From Oligoflexia bacterium (GTDB taxonomy: Bacteria; Bdellovibrionota; Bacteriovoracia; Bacteriovoracales; Bacteriovoracaceae), in contig JAAEST010000122.1 of assembly GCA_024229115.1 (NCBI GenBank), forward strand, positions 124,001 through 188,000: a DNA stretch of 64,000 bases, written 5' to 3'. Both the position numbers and the translations under genes were made by a program. Below the pieces are notes generated by a model. The model ran no database searches, was not told the DNA's origin, and saw only the letters and a list, made by a program, of their open reading frames with translations. How positions within the stretch are numbered: the stretch's first letter is position 1; each line of letters begins with the position of its first letter. Below, in pieces: positions 1-8,126 of the stretch.

Positions 1-296
1 TTTTAAAACCTGGAGACTTTCTTCTCTTACCTAGAGGAGCTTGGCATAAAACAAAGGTTCTAGAAGGAGAGTCGATTGCTCTTAATTTTACGTTAACAAT
101 TCCAAGTTGGGTCGACCTTCTTACTTCAGCCTTTCGTTCTCAACTAGTTAAAGATAAGCGATGGAGAGACTTTGCATCAGAGTTAGATCGTCCTGAGAAA
201 ATTATGGAGTTTGAAGAATTACTCGCTGAACTTAAGGTCGACTTAATAGATTTAAATGCTGGTACGATTTTGAATACGACTGAAAATCAGCATTAG
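1..296 (+). CDS. Cupin/JmjC-like protein, C-terminal fragment
   Basis: The gene enters from the left edge in frame 3 and stops at TAG 294-296, leaving 97 residues. The fragment opens with a Pro-Gly-Asp, Leu-Pro-Arg-Gly, Trp-His run followed by a Ser-Ile-Ala-Leu-Asn strand. This is how the last metal-ligand strand of cupin_4/JmjC-type oxygenases (RoxA/YcfD-like) usually looks, with the His as a possible iron ligand. The helical tail would be the C-terminal winged region of such proteins. The N-terminal half is outside the window, so the call rests on one motif. Its last 45 bases overlap the converging membrane-protein gene. Confidence 0.6.
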   Translation, partial: LKPGDFLLLPRGAWHKTKVLEGESIALNFTLTIPSWVDLLTSAFRSQLVKDKRWRDFASELDRPEKIMEFEELLAELKVDLIDLNAGTILNTTENQH

Positions 297-653
297 AAGA
301 TAAGTTGTTCCCACACTTAGGAAGGCCATAAAGCCAAGTTCTCCACCAAGATTAAATGATAAACTAAATTGGAAGATTCCTACTAAGAGTATTGAAGATA
401 ATATTAGATACTTATTTGGCAATCTTAGAGAAGAAGTCATACCAACAAAGCTTGCTCCATAAGAAAGAGCTAGGAGTTGATTGAAGTCTGCATAATTTCG
501 AAGAAGATAGGCTACTGGTAGAATAATGAGAGGGGTAAGTGCACTGGCCAAAACCTTATCTTCAAAGTTTAATTTCTTTTTCAGAAGAATTGATAAATGA
601 GAAGTTATTAAGACTGAAAGAATAGATATCGCTAGTAATAGTAAAATTTTCAA
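252..653 (-). CDS. Small multipass membrane protein (tandem copy 2)
   Basis: I start this gene at TTG 653-651, preceded by an AGGGAG site six bases upstream. That TTG overlaps the TGA of the upstream gene as TTGA, which suggests translational coupling. An ATG at 686 is possible but has no ribosome site and would overlap the neighbour by 37 bases. The 133-residue product has about four hydrophobic segments and almost no soluble part. It resembles the upstream gene product: both carry a Leu-Thr-Pro in an early helix, a Phe-x-Gly-Met-Thr turn near the middle and a Gly-Gly-(Glu/Lys)-Leu-Gly motif before the last helix. Function not recognised. Confidence 0.6.
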   Translation of the reverse strand: MKILLLLAISILSVLITSHLSILLKKKLNFEDKVLASALTPLIILPVAYLLRNYADFNQLLALSYGASFVGMTSSLRLPNKYLILSSILLVGIFQFSLSFNLGGELGFMAFLSVGTTYLLMLIFSRIQNRTSI

Positions 654-1009
654 AATGATCTCCCTATAATGAGAAGGGAGAGACATCCAATAAACGCAAT
701 AGTTCCTAGTTTTCCACCAAGCCCATTAAATTGTTTTTTTAATAAGTGGTAAACACTAAGGCTAATAATGATTGGGATGAGAAGTAGATAGAACTCTTGT
801 GAATTAATTCTTGTGGTCATGCCAAGGAAAGTTGCACAAAAGAAGAGGGCTTCAATATGTCGGCTTCTATATTTTCGAGGGATTAGCAGGTAGAAAGTAA
901 TTGTAGCAAGTGAGCTAGCAAAAACAGGTGTTAAAAGGGTCAACTGTTGAATAAAGAAAGTTGAGAAAGTCCCTGCTAGCATGATAAACAAGTCTATAAA
1001 ATACTTCAT
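650..1009 (-). CDS. Small multipass membrane protein (tandem copy 1)
   Basis: About 119 residues with four hydrophobic segments, distantly similar to the next gene downstream, so the pair looks like an old tandem duplication. The start is uncertain. ATG 1009-1007 gives a protein beginning Met-Lys-Tyr-Phe and leaves 12 bases to the divergent parvulin gene. An upstream ATG at 1048 would overlap that gene's coding region. Neither has a good ribosome site on this strand. The shared motifs (Phe-Leu-Gly-Met-Thr, Leu-Gly-Gly-Lys-Leu-Gly) are the only clues. It could be a two-subunit transporter or a membrane scaffold. No function assigned. Confidence 0.5.
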   Translation of the reverse strand: MKYFIDLFIMLAGTFSTFFIQQLTLLTPVFASSLATITFYLLIPRKYRSRHIEALFFCATFLGMTTRINSQEFYLLLIPIIISLSVYHLLKKQFNGLGGKLGTIAFIGCLSLLIIGRSF

Positions 1010-1021
1010 AAGGAGATAATA

Positions 1022-1297
1022 ATGAGTAACAAGGTAAATGCCCAGCATATTTTAGTTGATCAAGAGTTTGAGGCTAAAGATCTTATTCGTAAGCTTGAAG
1101 AGGGTGTAGAGTTTGAAAAATTAGCTGCAGATTTTTCGAATTGTCCTTCTGGGAAGCAAGGCGGAAATCTTGGAGAGTTTGGAAAGGGGATGATGGTAGC
1201 ACCATTTGAAAAAGCAGCTTTCGCTCTAGAAGTTGGACAGGTTTCTGAACCAGTTAAGACTCAATTTGGTTATCATTTAATAAAGCGTATTGGTTAA
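1022..1297 (+). CDS. ppiC: PpiC-type peptidyl-prolyl isomerase
   Basis: A 91-residue, single-domain parvulin, close to the 93 residues of E. coli PpiC. Family marks include the opening Ala-Gln-His-Ile-Leu strand, the Phe-x-x-Leu-Ala helix with Ser-x-Cys-Pro-Ser, the Gly-Gly-x-Leu-Gly turn, and the closing Gly-Tyr-His-Leu-Ile strand. It has no signal peptide, so it should act on proteins in the cytoplasm by speeding cis-trans isomerisation of Xaa-Pro bonds. The ATG follows an AGGAGAT site. Heme A synthase begins 3 bases after the stop, so the two are probably co-transcribed. Confidence 0.92.
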   Translation: MSNKVNAQHILVDQEFEAKDLIRKLEEGVEFEKLAADFSNCPSGKQGGNLGEFGKGMMVAPFEKAAFALEVGQVSEPVKTQFGYHLIKRIG

Positions 1298-1300
1298 CAC

Positions 1301-2185
1301 GTGATAAGTACTAAGAATTTCAATCGTTTAAATTTTCTATTAGCGGCTTTCATTATTGTCTGGGGAGCTTGGGTAAGATTATCTGGCTCTGGGGCAGGAT
1401 GTGGAGAGCACTGGCCTTTATGTAATGGGGAGGTGATTCCTCCAACTGAAAGTTATAAAACCATGATTGAGTTTATTCATCGTCTAACTTCAGGATTGTA
1501 TGGAATTACAGTTCTTGGAGCAATGATTATTAGTTTCAAGGAATTTGGAAAATCTCACAGAGTGAGCAAAGCTTCATTTGCAGTACTAATTCTCACAATT
1601 ATTGAAGCATTAATTGGAGCTGTTCTTGTAAAGAAAGGTTTAGTCGATAAGAATGATTCAAACTTACGAGCGTTTGTGATTGCAATTCATTTAGCGAATA
1701 CTTTATTTCTTATTTCGTCTCATGTATTCGTTGAGTTTTTTACAACTCATAGTCAAAAAGTCTCTTGGCCTAAATTTTTAAGTATAAAGAATATTTCTAT
1801 TTTTTCTCTCTTTGTGATTGTCGCATCCTCTGGAGCGGTAACGGCACTTGGAAATACACTTTTTCCTGATACTTCCTTAGTTGAGGGAATGGGAAAGGAT
1901 TTTGATTCATCAGCTCCATTTTTAATTCAGCTAAGAATTTATCATCCGATATTTGCAATGGGGTTAGGTTTATTCATTATTTCTGAAGCACTGTCCTTTG
2001 GTAAAGAAAAGTTGAGATATCAACGAATGTTACTTCCGTTGATAATCATCGCCTTATTATTTGGGGTAGTTAACTGGCTTTTACTATCTCCACATTGGGG
2101 AGCATTAACGCATCTCTTTATTGCCGATGTTTTATGGTCAGTATTGATTCTCTCATTCTTAGAGAAGTCACTTGTCCAAGAATAG
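1301..2185 (+). CDS. ctaA: Heme A synthase, CtaA/COX15 family
   Basis: This 294-residue membrane protein (about eight helices) starts at GTG. It matches the CtaA/COX15 family, which oxidises the C8 methyl group of heme O to make heme A for aa3-type cytochrome oxidases. Visible marks are the early Arg-Leu-Ser-Gly-Ser-Gly-x-Gly-Cys stretch, the Cys-x6-Cys pair (Cys34 and Cys41) around a His-Trp-Pro-Leu core, a conserved His in Phe-Ile-His-Arg-Leu, and later His residues in helices near residues 125-135, 215 and 265. Length is near that of Bacillus CtaA (about 306). It implies aerobic respiration with a heme A oxidase encoded elsewhere. Confidence 0.9.
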   Translation: MISTKNFNRLNFLLAAFIIVWGAWVRLSGSGAGCGEHWPLCNGEVIPPTESYKTMIEFIHRLTSGLYGITVLGAMIISFKEFGKSHRVSKASFAVLILTIIEALIGAVLVKKGLVDKNDSNLRAFVIAIHLANTLFLISSHVFVEFFTTHSQKVSWPKFLSIKNISIFSLFVIVASSGAVTALGNTLFPDTSLVEGMGKDFDSSAPFLIQLRIYHPIFAMGLGLFIISEALSFGKEKLRYQRMLLPLIIIALLFGVVNWLLLSPHWGALTHLFIADVLWSVLILSFLEKSLVQE

Positions 2186-2205
2186 AATTATGTCATAATA
2201 ATTTC

Positions 2206-3606
2206 ATGAAAAAAGTCGCTTCTCGATTTATATTAAATTATTTTTCTAATTCTGATGGAGTCTTTAAAAAGATCGCTCAGATGTTTGGTTCGTCTGAAAA
2301 TGCCATTGAAGAATTGCAGAATATGGCCCATGGAGAAGTTAAAGAGAGAGTTTCATTCTCTGAACTATTAAAGTTTTATCCTTCTCTCAAACATATCAGC
2401 GAAAATTTTAAGGTTGAAGAGGATCACTGCAAATTAGCTTCATTATCTCAAGTTTATAGAGTTATTGACTCTGAAGGGAAGTCCTGGGCACTTAAAATCA
2501 AACTTCCAGGAATTGAAAAAGAAATTAGATCTCAGTTAAAAAAAATAGGCTTTTTCGGGCAAGTAGAGCACTTATCTAGCAAAATGAACTTTGGTTTTGA
2601 TAAGTATACTGAAGAATTTGAAAGAGTTCTTAATCAGGAACTTGATTATAATCTTGAAAGACAGAATATGGCCTTTGCTTCAAAGATATATTCTGACAGT
2701 TTTATAAAAGTCCCTGAACTGCATCCTCAAATTCAAGATGATAACTTCATTCTCATGGAGTATTGCGAAGGTAAAAATATAGAAACCATTCAGAATAAGA
2801 AAATAGGATTTCAACTATTCAAAGGTTTCTATAGTCAACTTTTGGTAAATGGAGTCTTCCAAGGTGATACTAATCCTGGAAATTTTCTTTTTCGAGAAGA
2901 CTCTATTGTTCTATTAGATCATGGTCACACAATAAGATTGAGTTTAGTTGAGTCAAAGGCCGTTTATGAGTTACTAACGACAAATAATACCACAGTAATG
3001 ATTCAAGCTTTGGTTGCCTTAGGTTTTTCAGAACAAAAGTTAAGTACTATTGTCGATAAAGTTCCATTGATAGTGACAACTCTTAGAGAGCCATTTGATT
3101 CGATATATGCCTACGATATAAGAGATTGGAACTTTAAAGAAAAGATAAATCTTATCTTAGGAGAAGATCGATGGGTTTTTAGAAGTTCTGGAAACCCTAA
3201 AACATTTCTAATGATTAGATCATTTATCGGTCTCATTAATCTTTTAAAAAAATCTAAGCACCCAATCTTTTTCAAAAAAGTTATAGATGATGTATCTCTT
3301 CCTAATTCTCTTAAAACAACTGAGCTTCCAGAAGTTTCAATTGAAGCGATTGATCCTAAACTTTTGGAAAGAAAACTCACTGTCTTAATTGATAAAAATG
3401 ATCAGAGAACCACTGAGTTACAAGTTAATGCTCTTAATATTTTTAATATTGAAGAAATGCTTAATGACCAGATTCTCAAAACGATTGAGCAGCAAGGTGT
3501 TTCACTAACAGAGATTAAGCGTAAAGCTATTGAAGGTAGCTTAAGGCCTATGAGTCTTATAGATGTCTCTATAGATAACGCTCGTTATCAAGTCAAAATT
3601 AACTAG
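2206..3606 (+). CDS. ABC1/AarF/UbiB-family atypical kinase
   Basis: I chose ATG 2206, just after the ctaA stop, over an in-frame ATG at 2095 buried in ctaA. The 467-residue protein has ABC1/UbiB kinase features: an ATP-site lysine in Ala-Leu-Lys-Ile-Lys, a Lys/Glu-rich helix with Glu-Leu-Asp-Tyr, the Gly-Asp-x-Asn-Pro-Gly-Asn catalytic loop, and a metal-binding motif reading Asp-His-Gly rather than Asp-Phe-Gly. UbiB-type proteins support quinone synthesis or lipid handling through ATPase activity. No C-terminal membrane helices are evident, unlike classical UbiB. The neighbour ctaA suggests a link to respiratory cofactors. Substrate unknown. Confidence 0.75.
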   Translation: MKKVASRFILNYFSNSDGVFKKIAQMFGSSENAIEELQNMAHGEVKERVSFSELLKFYPSLKHISENFKVEEDHCKLASLSQVYRVIDSEGKSWALKIKLPGIEKEIRSQLKKIGFFGQVEHLSSKMNFGFDKYTEEFERVLNQELDYNLERQNMAFASKIYSDSFIKVPELHPQIQDDNFILMEYCEGKNIETIQNKKIGFQLFKGFYSQLLVNGVFQGDTNPGNFLFREDSIVLLDHGHTIRLSLVESKAVYELLTTNNTTVMIQALVALGFSEQKLSTIVDKVPLIVTTLREPFDSIYAYDIRDWNFKEKINLILGEDRWVFRSSGNPKTFLMIRSFIGLINLLKKSKHPIFFKKVIDDVSLPNSLKTTELPEVSIEAIDPKLLERKLTVLIDKNDQRTTELQVNALNIFNIEEMLNDQILKTIEQQGVSLTEIKRKAIEGSLRPMSLIDVSIDNARYQVKIN

Positions 3607-3690
3607 AAAAGTAAGATCTTATTATTTTGTGTGAATAGACGCTATTCCTCCATATCTTTATTATAAATATATCTATTTATGGGAGTTAAT

Positions 3691-4623
3691 ATGAGAAGAA
3701 TTGCTATTGGTTTGATGGCCTTAATTTGTTCACAATTTTCCTTCGCTAATATTAGTGGAGAGTACTTAAATAATAAAAGCTGCAAGTATCTTGGTTCTGT
3801 AGATTCGCAAACAGGGTATAGAGTGACGAACCCTGTCTTTCATGCAAAAGGTGAAAATGAATATTTACTTCAGAAAGTTAATAGTAAATATCAATTAACA
3901 AATGTAGGGAATGATACTTCAGTTAATCTTGTAAGTACTGAAGGTCGTGTAAAGGATTTTCATATTTTGAATGATCGTGTTCTCGTAGGAACCACAAGAG
4001 GTTTATTCGAATATGACATGAGAGGAGATCTTAAGAGAGAACTTTTTCGTGGAAAGGTAAGAGCTTTCGAGTTAGATAGAAAGAAGAATGTAGCCTTTCT
4101 TATTATTGGAAATGAAGGATTACTTGCATATGATCTTTTAAATGAGGAAGTTCTTTTTGTAGACGAGCTTAATACTCAAAATGAAAATGGACATCGTTCT
4201 GCTTCAACGGGAATAGCTCAGGATGAAAATAACTTCTATATTGCAATGACTGGACGCTCTGAAAAAGGATTCAATGGAGTTGTCGTTTACAGTAAAGAGT
4301 TTAAAAAAATTATCAGTAAGAATGAATATAATAAGCGTCGTGCAGGAGTAATCTTTCCTTATGTACAGATGTATAGCATTGGTGATTCTATCTTTTTAAA
4401 TAATGGAGGATGGATTCATCAGATCAAAAAATCACAACTAGTTAATGATAAGAAGATTATGCCAAAGTGGAGAGCTATAAGTTATTCACAAAATACATTT
4501 AGGCAGTTCATTATGCTCCAGGGAGACCTCATTTTCCAAAATAATAATGTCTTAGGTTGTGGAGAATATTTTAAAGAAGGTCAAAGAAGTCCAAATTCTA
4601 AGGATTTTGTGTTAAGTTTATAA
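3691..4623 (+). CDS. Secreted protein, possible beta-propeller
   Basis: The start is ATG 3691, with GGGAG just upstream; an earlier ATG at 3679 contains that ribosome site. The first 20 residues are a clear signal peptide ending Phe-Ala. The 310-residue product is rich in short beta strands with repeats of the type 'Val-Leu-Val-Gly-Thr...Gly-Leu-Phe-x-Tyr-Asp' and 'Asn-Phe-Tyr-Ile-Ala-Met-Thr-Gly', which reads like blades of a beta-propeller. Two Cys residues occur, one near each end, and could close the ring. I do not recognise a family. It lies 3 bases before the flavoprotein gene and may share its transcript. Confidence 0.55.
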   Translation: MRRIAIGLMALICSQFSFANISGEYLNNKSCKYLGSVDSQTGYRVTNPVFHAKGENEYLLQKVNSKYQLTNVGNDTSVNLVSTEGRVKDFHILNDRVLVGTTRGLFEYDMRGDLKRELFRGKVRAFELDRKKNVAFLIIGNEGLLAYDLLNEEVLFVDELNTQNENGHRSASTGIAQDENNFYIAMTGRSEKGFNGVVVYSKEFKKIISKNEYNKRRAGVIFPYVQMYSIGDSIFLNNGGWIHQIKKSQLVNDKKIMPKWRAISYSQNTFRQFIMLQGDLIFQNNNVLGCGEYFKEGQRSPNSKDFVLSL

Positions 4624-4626
4624 TTA

Positions 4627-5820
4627 ATGATTAAGAAAATTATCATAATAGGAGGAGGCCCTGCGGGCCTTTTTCTATGTGAGCAACTATTAAATAAGGG
4701 TTATGAGGTTCATCTGTACGAAAAGATGCCAGCAGTCGGGAAGAAGTTCCTTGTTGCCGGTTATGGAGGATTGAACTTAACTCATTCTGAAGATATTGAT
4801 AGTTTCTCAAATAGGTATTCCAATCCACAGTTTTTTAAGAAAATAATATCGAACTATACACATGATGATTTTCGCCAATGGTGTTTGAAATTAGGTGTTG
4901 AAACTTTTGTGGGAACTAGCGGAAGAGTTTTTCCAAAGAAAATGAAAGCAGCTCAGATGATAATTTCATGGAAAGAGAAACTAAAGAGCTCTTCTCGTTT
5001 CAAGTTACACACACACTGTCAGTTGATTGACTTTGATGATAAGAAGGTTTTCATAAAAAAAGAAAACGAAGAAATTATTCAAGAAGATTACTCTATTCTT
5101 GTTCTTAGTCTAGGTGGAGCGAGCTGGTCAAAAACAGGGAGTGATGGAAAATGGTCTCAAATATTTCAAAAAAAAGGAATCGAAGTATCTCCTTTTAGGG
5201 CCATGAACTCTGGATTCGAAGTGAATTGGTCTTCTCACTATAAGTCAAAGTTTGATATCTCACCTCTAAAAAATATTACCATATCCTTTAAAGACCTTAT
5301 TACTAAGAGTGAAGCAATGATCACTCAGTATGGTATAGAAGGTGGGGGAATATATGCTCTTAGTAGTGATATTGAGGATGAGATTTACAGCAAGGGTAAA
5401 GCTAAAATAACCATTGATTTGTTGCCACAATTTTCTTTGGAGAATATTAAGGAACTCTTGTGTAATAAACCAAATAAAATATCCATGTCTAATTATCTAA
5501 GAAAAAAATTTAAACTTGGAAAGGAAAAACTAAATCTCATAAATGAATGCATATCTAAAGAAGAGTATTCTCATAACTTAGCTTTCTCATTGAAGAATAT
5601 CCCAATCATCTTAACGTCTACAAGACCAATTGATGAGGCCATTTCAACTAAAGGGGGAGTCTCTTTTACGGAACTTGAAGAAGATCTTTCTTTAAAAAAG
5701 TATAGTAATATATACTGCATTGGTGAGATGGTTGATTGGCATGCTCCTACTGGTGGATATTTAATTCAAGGCTGTATAAGTATGGCAAAATGGGTTTGTG
5801 AAAGTATAATCCAAAGATAG
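4627..5820 (+). CDS. HI0933/YhiN-like FAD-binding flavoprotein
   Basis: A 397-residue flavoprotein beginning almost at once with the Rossmann motif Gly-Gly-Gly-Pro-Ala-Gly-Leu. It continues with the HI0933-type signature: Lys-x-Phe-Leu-x-Ala-Gly-Tyr-Gly-Gly-Leu-Asn-Leu-Thr-Asn/His, a Ser-Gly-Arg-Val-Phe-Pro motif near residue 100, and a C-terminal Gly-Glu-x-x-Asp-x-x-Ala-Pro-Thr-Gly-Gly-Tyr FAD-closing motif. This matches the branch annotated TIGR03862. These are putative NAD(P)/FAD oxidoreductases whose substrates are not established. Expected to be cytoplasmic. A small membrane-protein gene follows 5 bases downstream. Confidence 0.85.
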   Translation: MIKKIIIIGGGPAGLFLCEQLLNKGYEVHLYEKMPAVGKKFLVAGYGGLNLTHSEDIDSFSNRYSNPQFFKKIISNYTHDDFRQWCLKLGVETFVGTSGRVFPKKMKAAQMIISWKEKLKSSSRFKLHTHCQLIDFDDKKVFIKKENEEIIQEDYSILVLSLGGASWSKTGSDGKWSQIFQKKGIEVSPFRAMNSGFEVNWSSHYKSKFDISPLKNITISFKDLITKSEAMITQYGIEGGGIYALSSDIEDEIYSKGKAKITIDLLPQFSLENIKELLCNKPNKISMSNYLRKKFKLGKEKLNLINECISKEEYSHNLAFSLKNIPIILTSTRPIDEAISTKGGVSFTELEEDLSLKKYSNIYCIGEMVDWHAPTGGYLIQGCISMAKWVCESIIQR

Positions 5821-5825
5821 AATTT

Positions 5826-6182
5826 ATGAAAAAAATAGCACTTTATTTTAAACTTCAATTTACCTCACTACTTTTTATGTTGGCCCTCTTTGTTGTGCCA
5901 CTTATTATCTTCTATTTATTTTCTCCTTATCCACTTCCTTTTATACATTTAGTATTTTTGGGAGCCTTGATTGTTTCACAATATGTCTTTGTTAATGAGA
6001 AGAAGTATCGCCATAAGAATGAGAAGAAATGTATTGAAGTCTTGAGTAGGGAATTAGGAAGAGTTCCTGGACATAAAGAAATCAATGAAAGACTGATCAA
6101 AATGTTCCAATACCATGGAGTATCTATAATAATTTCAGGGCTTTCAATAATGATTATCCCGATCTTTTTAGACCGCTTTTAA
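5826..6182 (+). CDS. Small integral membrane protein
   Basis: An 118-residue protein with two adjacent N-terminal helices (about residues 13-55), a charged cytoplasmic stretch rich in Lys/Glu (60-95) and one C-terminal helix. The central part contains Glu-Leu-Gly-Arg-Val-Pro-Gly-His-Lys-Glu-Ile-Asn-Glu-Arg, which looks like a short soluble helix. I do not recognise the family. It begins 5 bases after the flavoprotein stop, so it is likely the last gene of that transcript. A roughly 90-base AT-rich gap follows before the peptidase gene. Confidence 0.55.
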   Translation: MKKIALYFKLQFTSLLFMLALFVVPLIIFYLFSPYPLPFIHLVFLGALIVSQYVFVNEKKYRHKNEKKCIEVLSRELGRVPGHKEINERLIKMFQYHGVSIIISGLSIMIIPIFLDRF

Positions 6183-6274
6183 TGAGTTTCTTCTAAAGTC
6201 TTACATACATTTCTAATCGATTCTCCATAATACATAATTTAATTAATTTAAATTAAGTAGATTCAGGAGGATTT

Positions 6275-7606
6275 ATGAAGCTTATAACAGGGATGTTATT
6301 CTTAATTTCGTCGGTTTATGCCAACTTACATCAGGCACCACCAAATTTAAATTTAGGGAGAGCAAAGGCTGTTTTTGTAGACTTTAAAACAGTTAAATCT
6401 AAGATTGTTTATGATTTAAACTCAAGAAGAGCAAAAGCAGTAAGTGAGATTGAGTTCTCACAAGCAGATAGTGGTTATCCTATCTATGATCTTGTTCCAT
6501 CAGAAACAAAAGTTTCATTAAATGGTAAGGATGTTTCAGTAGAGACAACATCTATGGATGGAGTATCAACAGTAAAATACGTAAAGCAAGCACTGTCTGC
6601 TGGTACACATAAGCTGGTTATAGAGAATGACTTTAATAAGAATATTTCTTGGTCAACGGGATATATGAAAAGTGCTTTTTGGATGAGTGATCTTTCTGAC
6701 AGAAGATATCTTGAGCAATACCTTCCAACAAATTTAGAATTTGATCAATACCAAAAGTTTTTAGAAATTGAAATTAAAGGTTCTGACTCTGAACATGTTC
6801 TTTACACAAATGGAGATGTAGAAGAGCTAGCGAAGAATAGTTGGAAAGTTGAATATCCTGCTGTTTATACGGCCAGTTCATTCTTCATGCACATTACGAA
6901 GAAAGGTTTGATTCCAGAAGAAAAGACAACTTATCGCTCTATTGATAACCGTGAGATTCCAGTGACTGTCTATACAACTCAGAGTACTTCGCGTTTTATG
7001 AAGGCGACATTATCAATTCTTGCAGAATTAGAAAGAGATTATGGCCCTTGGCCACATAATCAAGTGATTGTTTATGGAGCAGGTATGGGTGGAATGGAGC
7101 ATTGTGGAGCCACGATTACGAGTTTCTCAGCTCTAGGACATGAGTTAATTCACAGTTACTTCGCTAGAGGGGTAATGCCGGCTCATGGTAACGCTGGTTG
7201 GGTAGATGAAGCTGTTGCGAGCTGGAGAGATGCTAATTATATGAAGTACTCTCAAAGAAGTCTTTATAGAACAAGAATGGCCAGTCATTCAATTTATAAG
7301 AGAACGACAGACAGAGATGCCTATTCAAGAGGAATGAAGTTTATAGGCCATCTTGATAAGAAGTTTGAAGGCAAGGAAGGATTTAAAAAGTTTCTAAGAT
7401 CTTTCTTTGAAGAAAGAAAGTTTAAGCCATTTAAAACAGAAGAGTTTATTGTCGCTATTGAGAAGTATTTCAATGAAGATGTAAGTGCTCTTTTCGACAA
7501 ATATGTTTACGGAAAGAATGGAGTTGATAAACTAGAGAAACACGAAAAAGTTGAAAACCCTTTTCACCCAAAACTTTCAGAACAACAATTATTTGATTTA
7601 TTATAA
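6275..7606 (+). CDS. Secreted M1-like zinc aminopeptidase
   Basis: A signal peptide of about 16 residues precedes a protein laid out like M1 (gluzincin) peptidases: an N-terminal beta domain, then a Gly-Gly-Met-Glu-His motif (residues 272-276, replacing the usual Gly-Ala-Met-Glu-Asn), the zinc site His-Glu-Leu-Ile-His (289-293), and Glu312 exactly 18 residues after the second His, as in M1. The helical C-terminal domain is short, giving 443 residues in all against 600-850 for typical M1 enzymes. It should act in the periplasm or outside the cell. AGGAGG precedes the ATG and a strong terminator follows. The changed exopeptidase motif may alter specificity. Confidence 0.8.
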   Translation: MKLITGMLFLISSVYANLHQAPPNLNLGRAKAVFVDFKTVKSKIVYDLNSRRAKAVSEIEFSQADSGYPIYDLVPSETKVSLNGKDVSVETTSMDGVSTVKYVKQALSAGTHKLVIENDFNKNISWSTGYMKSAFWMSDLSDRRYLEQYLPTNLEFDQYQKFLEIEIKGSDSEHVLYTNGDVEELAKNSWKVEYPAVYTASSFFMHITKKGLIPEEKTTYRSIDNREIPVTVYTTQSTSRFMKATLSILAELERDYGPWPHNQVIVYGAGMGGMEHCGATITSFSALGHELIHSYFARGVMPAHGNAGWVDEAVASWRDANYMKYSQRSLYRTRMASHSIYKRTTDRDAYSRGMKFIGHLDKKFEGKEGFKKFLRSFFEERKFKPFKTEEFIVAIEKYFNEDVSALFDKYVYGKNGVDKLEKHEKVENPFHPKLSEQQLFDLL

Positions 7607-7614
7607 GATTTAAT

Positions 7615-7650
7615 TCAAATCGCTAGTTTAACTAGCGATTTGATCTTTTT
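7615..7650 (+). terminator. Intrinsic terminator after the M1-like peptidase
   Basis: A perfect 12-base-pair inverted repeat (7615-7626 with 7632-7643) has a five-base loop and is followed by TCTTTTT. It sits 8 bases past the peptidase stop. Its right arm also encodes the last residues of the opposing receiver-domain gene, so the hairpin overlaps coding sequence. Confidence 0.85.
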
Positions 7651-8020
7651 GATAGAGAAACATCTTCACATTTCTCACTAAGCTTTTAAAATCGACGGGC
7701 TTTGCTATAAATAGCATTCCATCCTCACTATCTAATTGTGTTTTAAATTCAGGAATATAAGCAGAACAGAAGATAACTTTCGTTTCTTTATTCTTTGTTT
7801 CCATTAGCCTCGTATTTTCAATGAAGTCTTTTCCATTAAGAAGAGGCATTTTGTAGTCAGAGATGATTAAATCGTACTTTGTATTATGAACTTTAGAAAA
7901 AGCTTCAAGACCGTCACCGGCACACTCAATATCAGCATCAGGATATTCATTTTGAATGAACTCTTTAAAAGTTTCTCTAATAATTGGTTCATCATCAACA
8001 ATAAGAATCTTAAAACTCAT
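7628..8020 (-). CDS. Stand-alone response-regulator receiver domain
   Basis: A 130-residue CheY-like receiver with no output domain. Seen in order: the acidic pocket Asp-Asp-Glu at residues 9-11, the phospho-acceptor Asp in Ile-Ser-Asp-Tyr-Lys-Met-Pro, the Ser of Cys-Ser-Ala-Tyr, and the Lys of Ala-Lys-Pro. All catalytic residues are present, so it should be phosphorylatable. No histidine kinase is next to it; the nearest in the window is at 46.2 kb. It may act as a diffusible phospho-relay or protein-interaction partner. The last codons fall in a terminator stem. Confidence 0.9.
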   Translation of the reverse strand: MSFKILIVDDEPIIRETFKEFIQNEYPDADIECAGDGLEAFSKVHNTKYDLIISDYKMPLLNGKDFIENTRLMETKNKETKVIFCSAYIPEFKTQLDSEDGMLFIAKPVDFKSLVRNVKMFLYQKDQIAS

Positions 8021-8126
8021 TTAAACCTCTGTGTATGAGAATATATAAATGATTATCGGATAATGAGAGCTAAACTATAGAGATTTAAATCCTAGTAATT
8101 CATTTTTTATCAATAGAAAAAATTGA

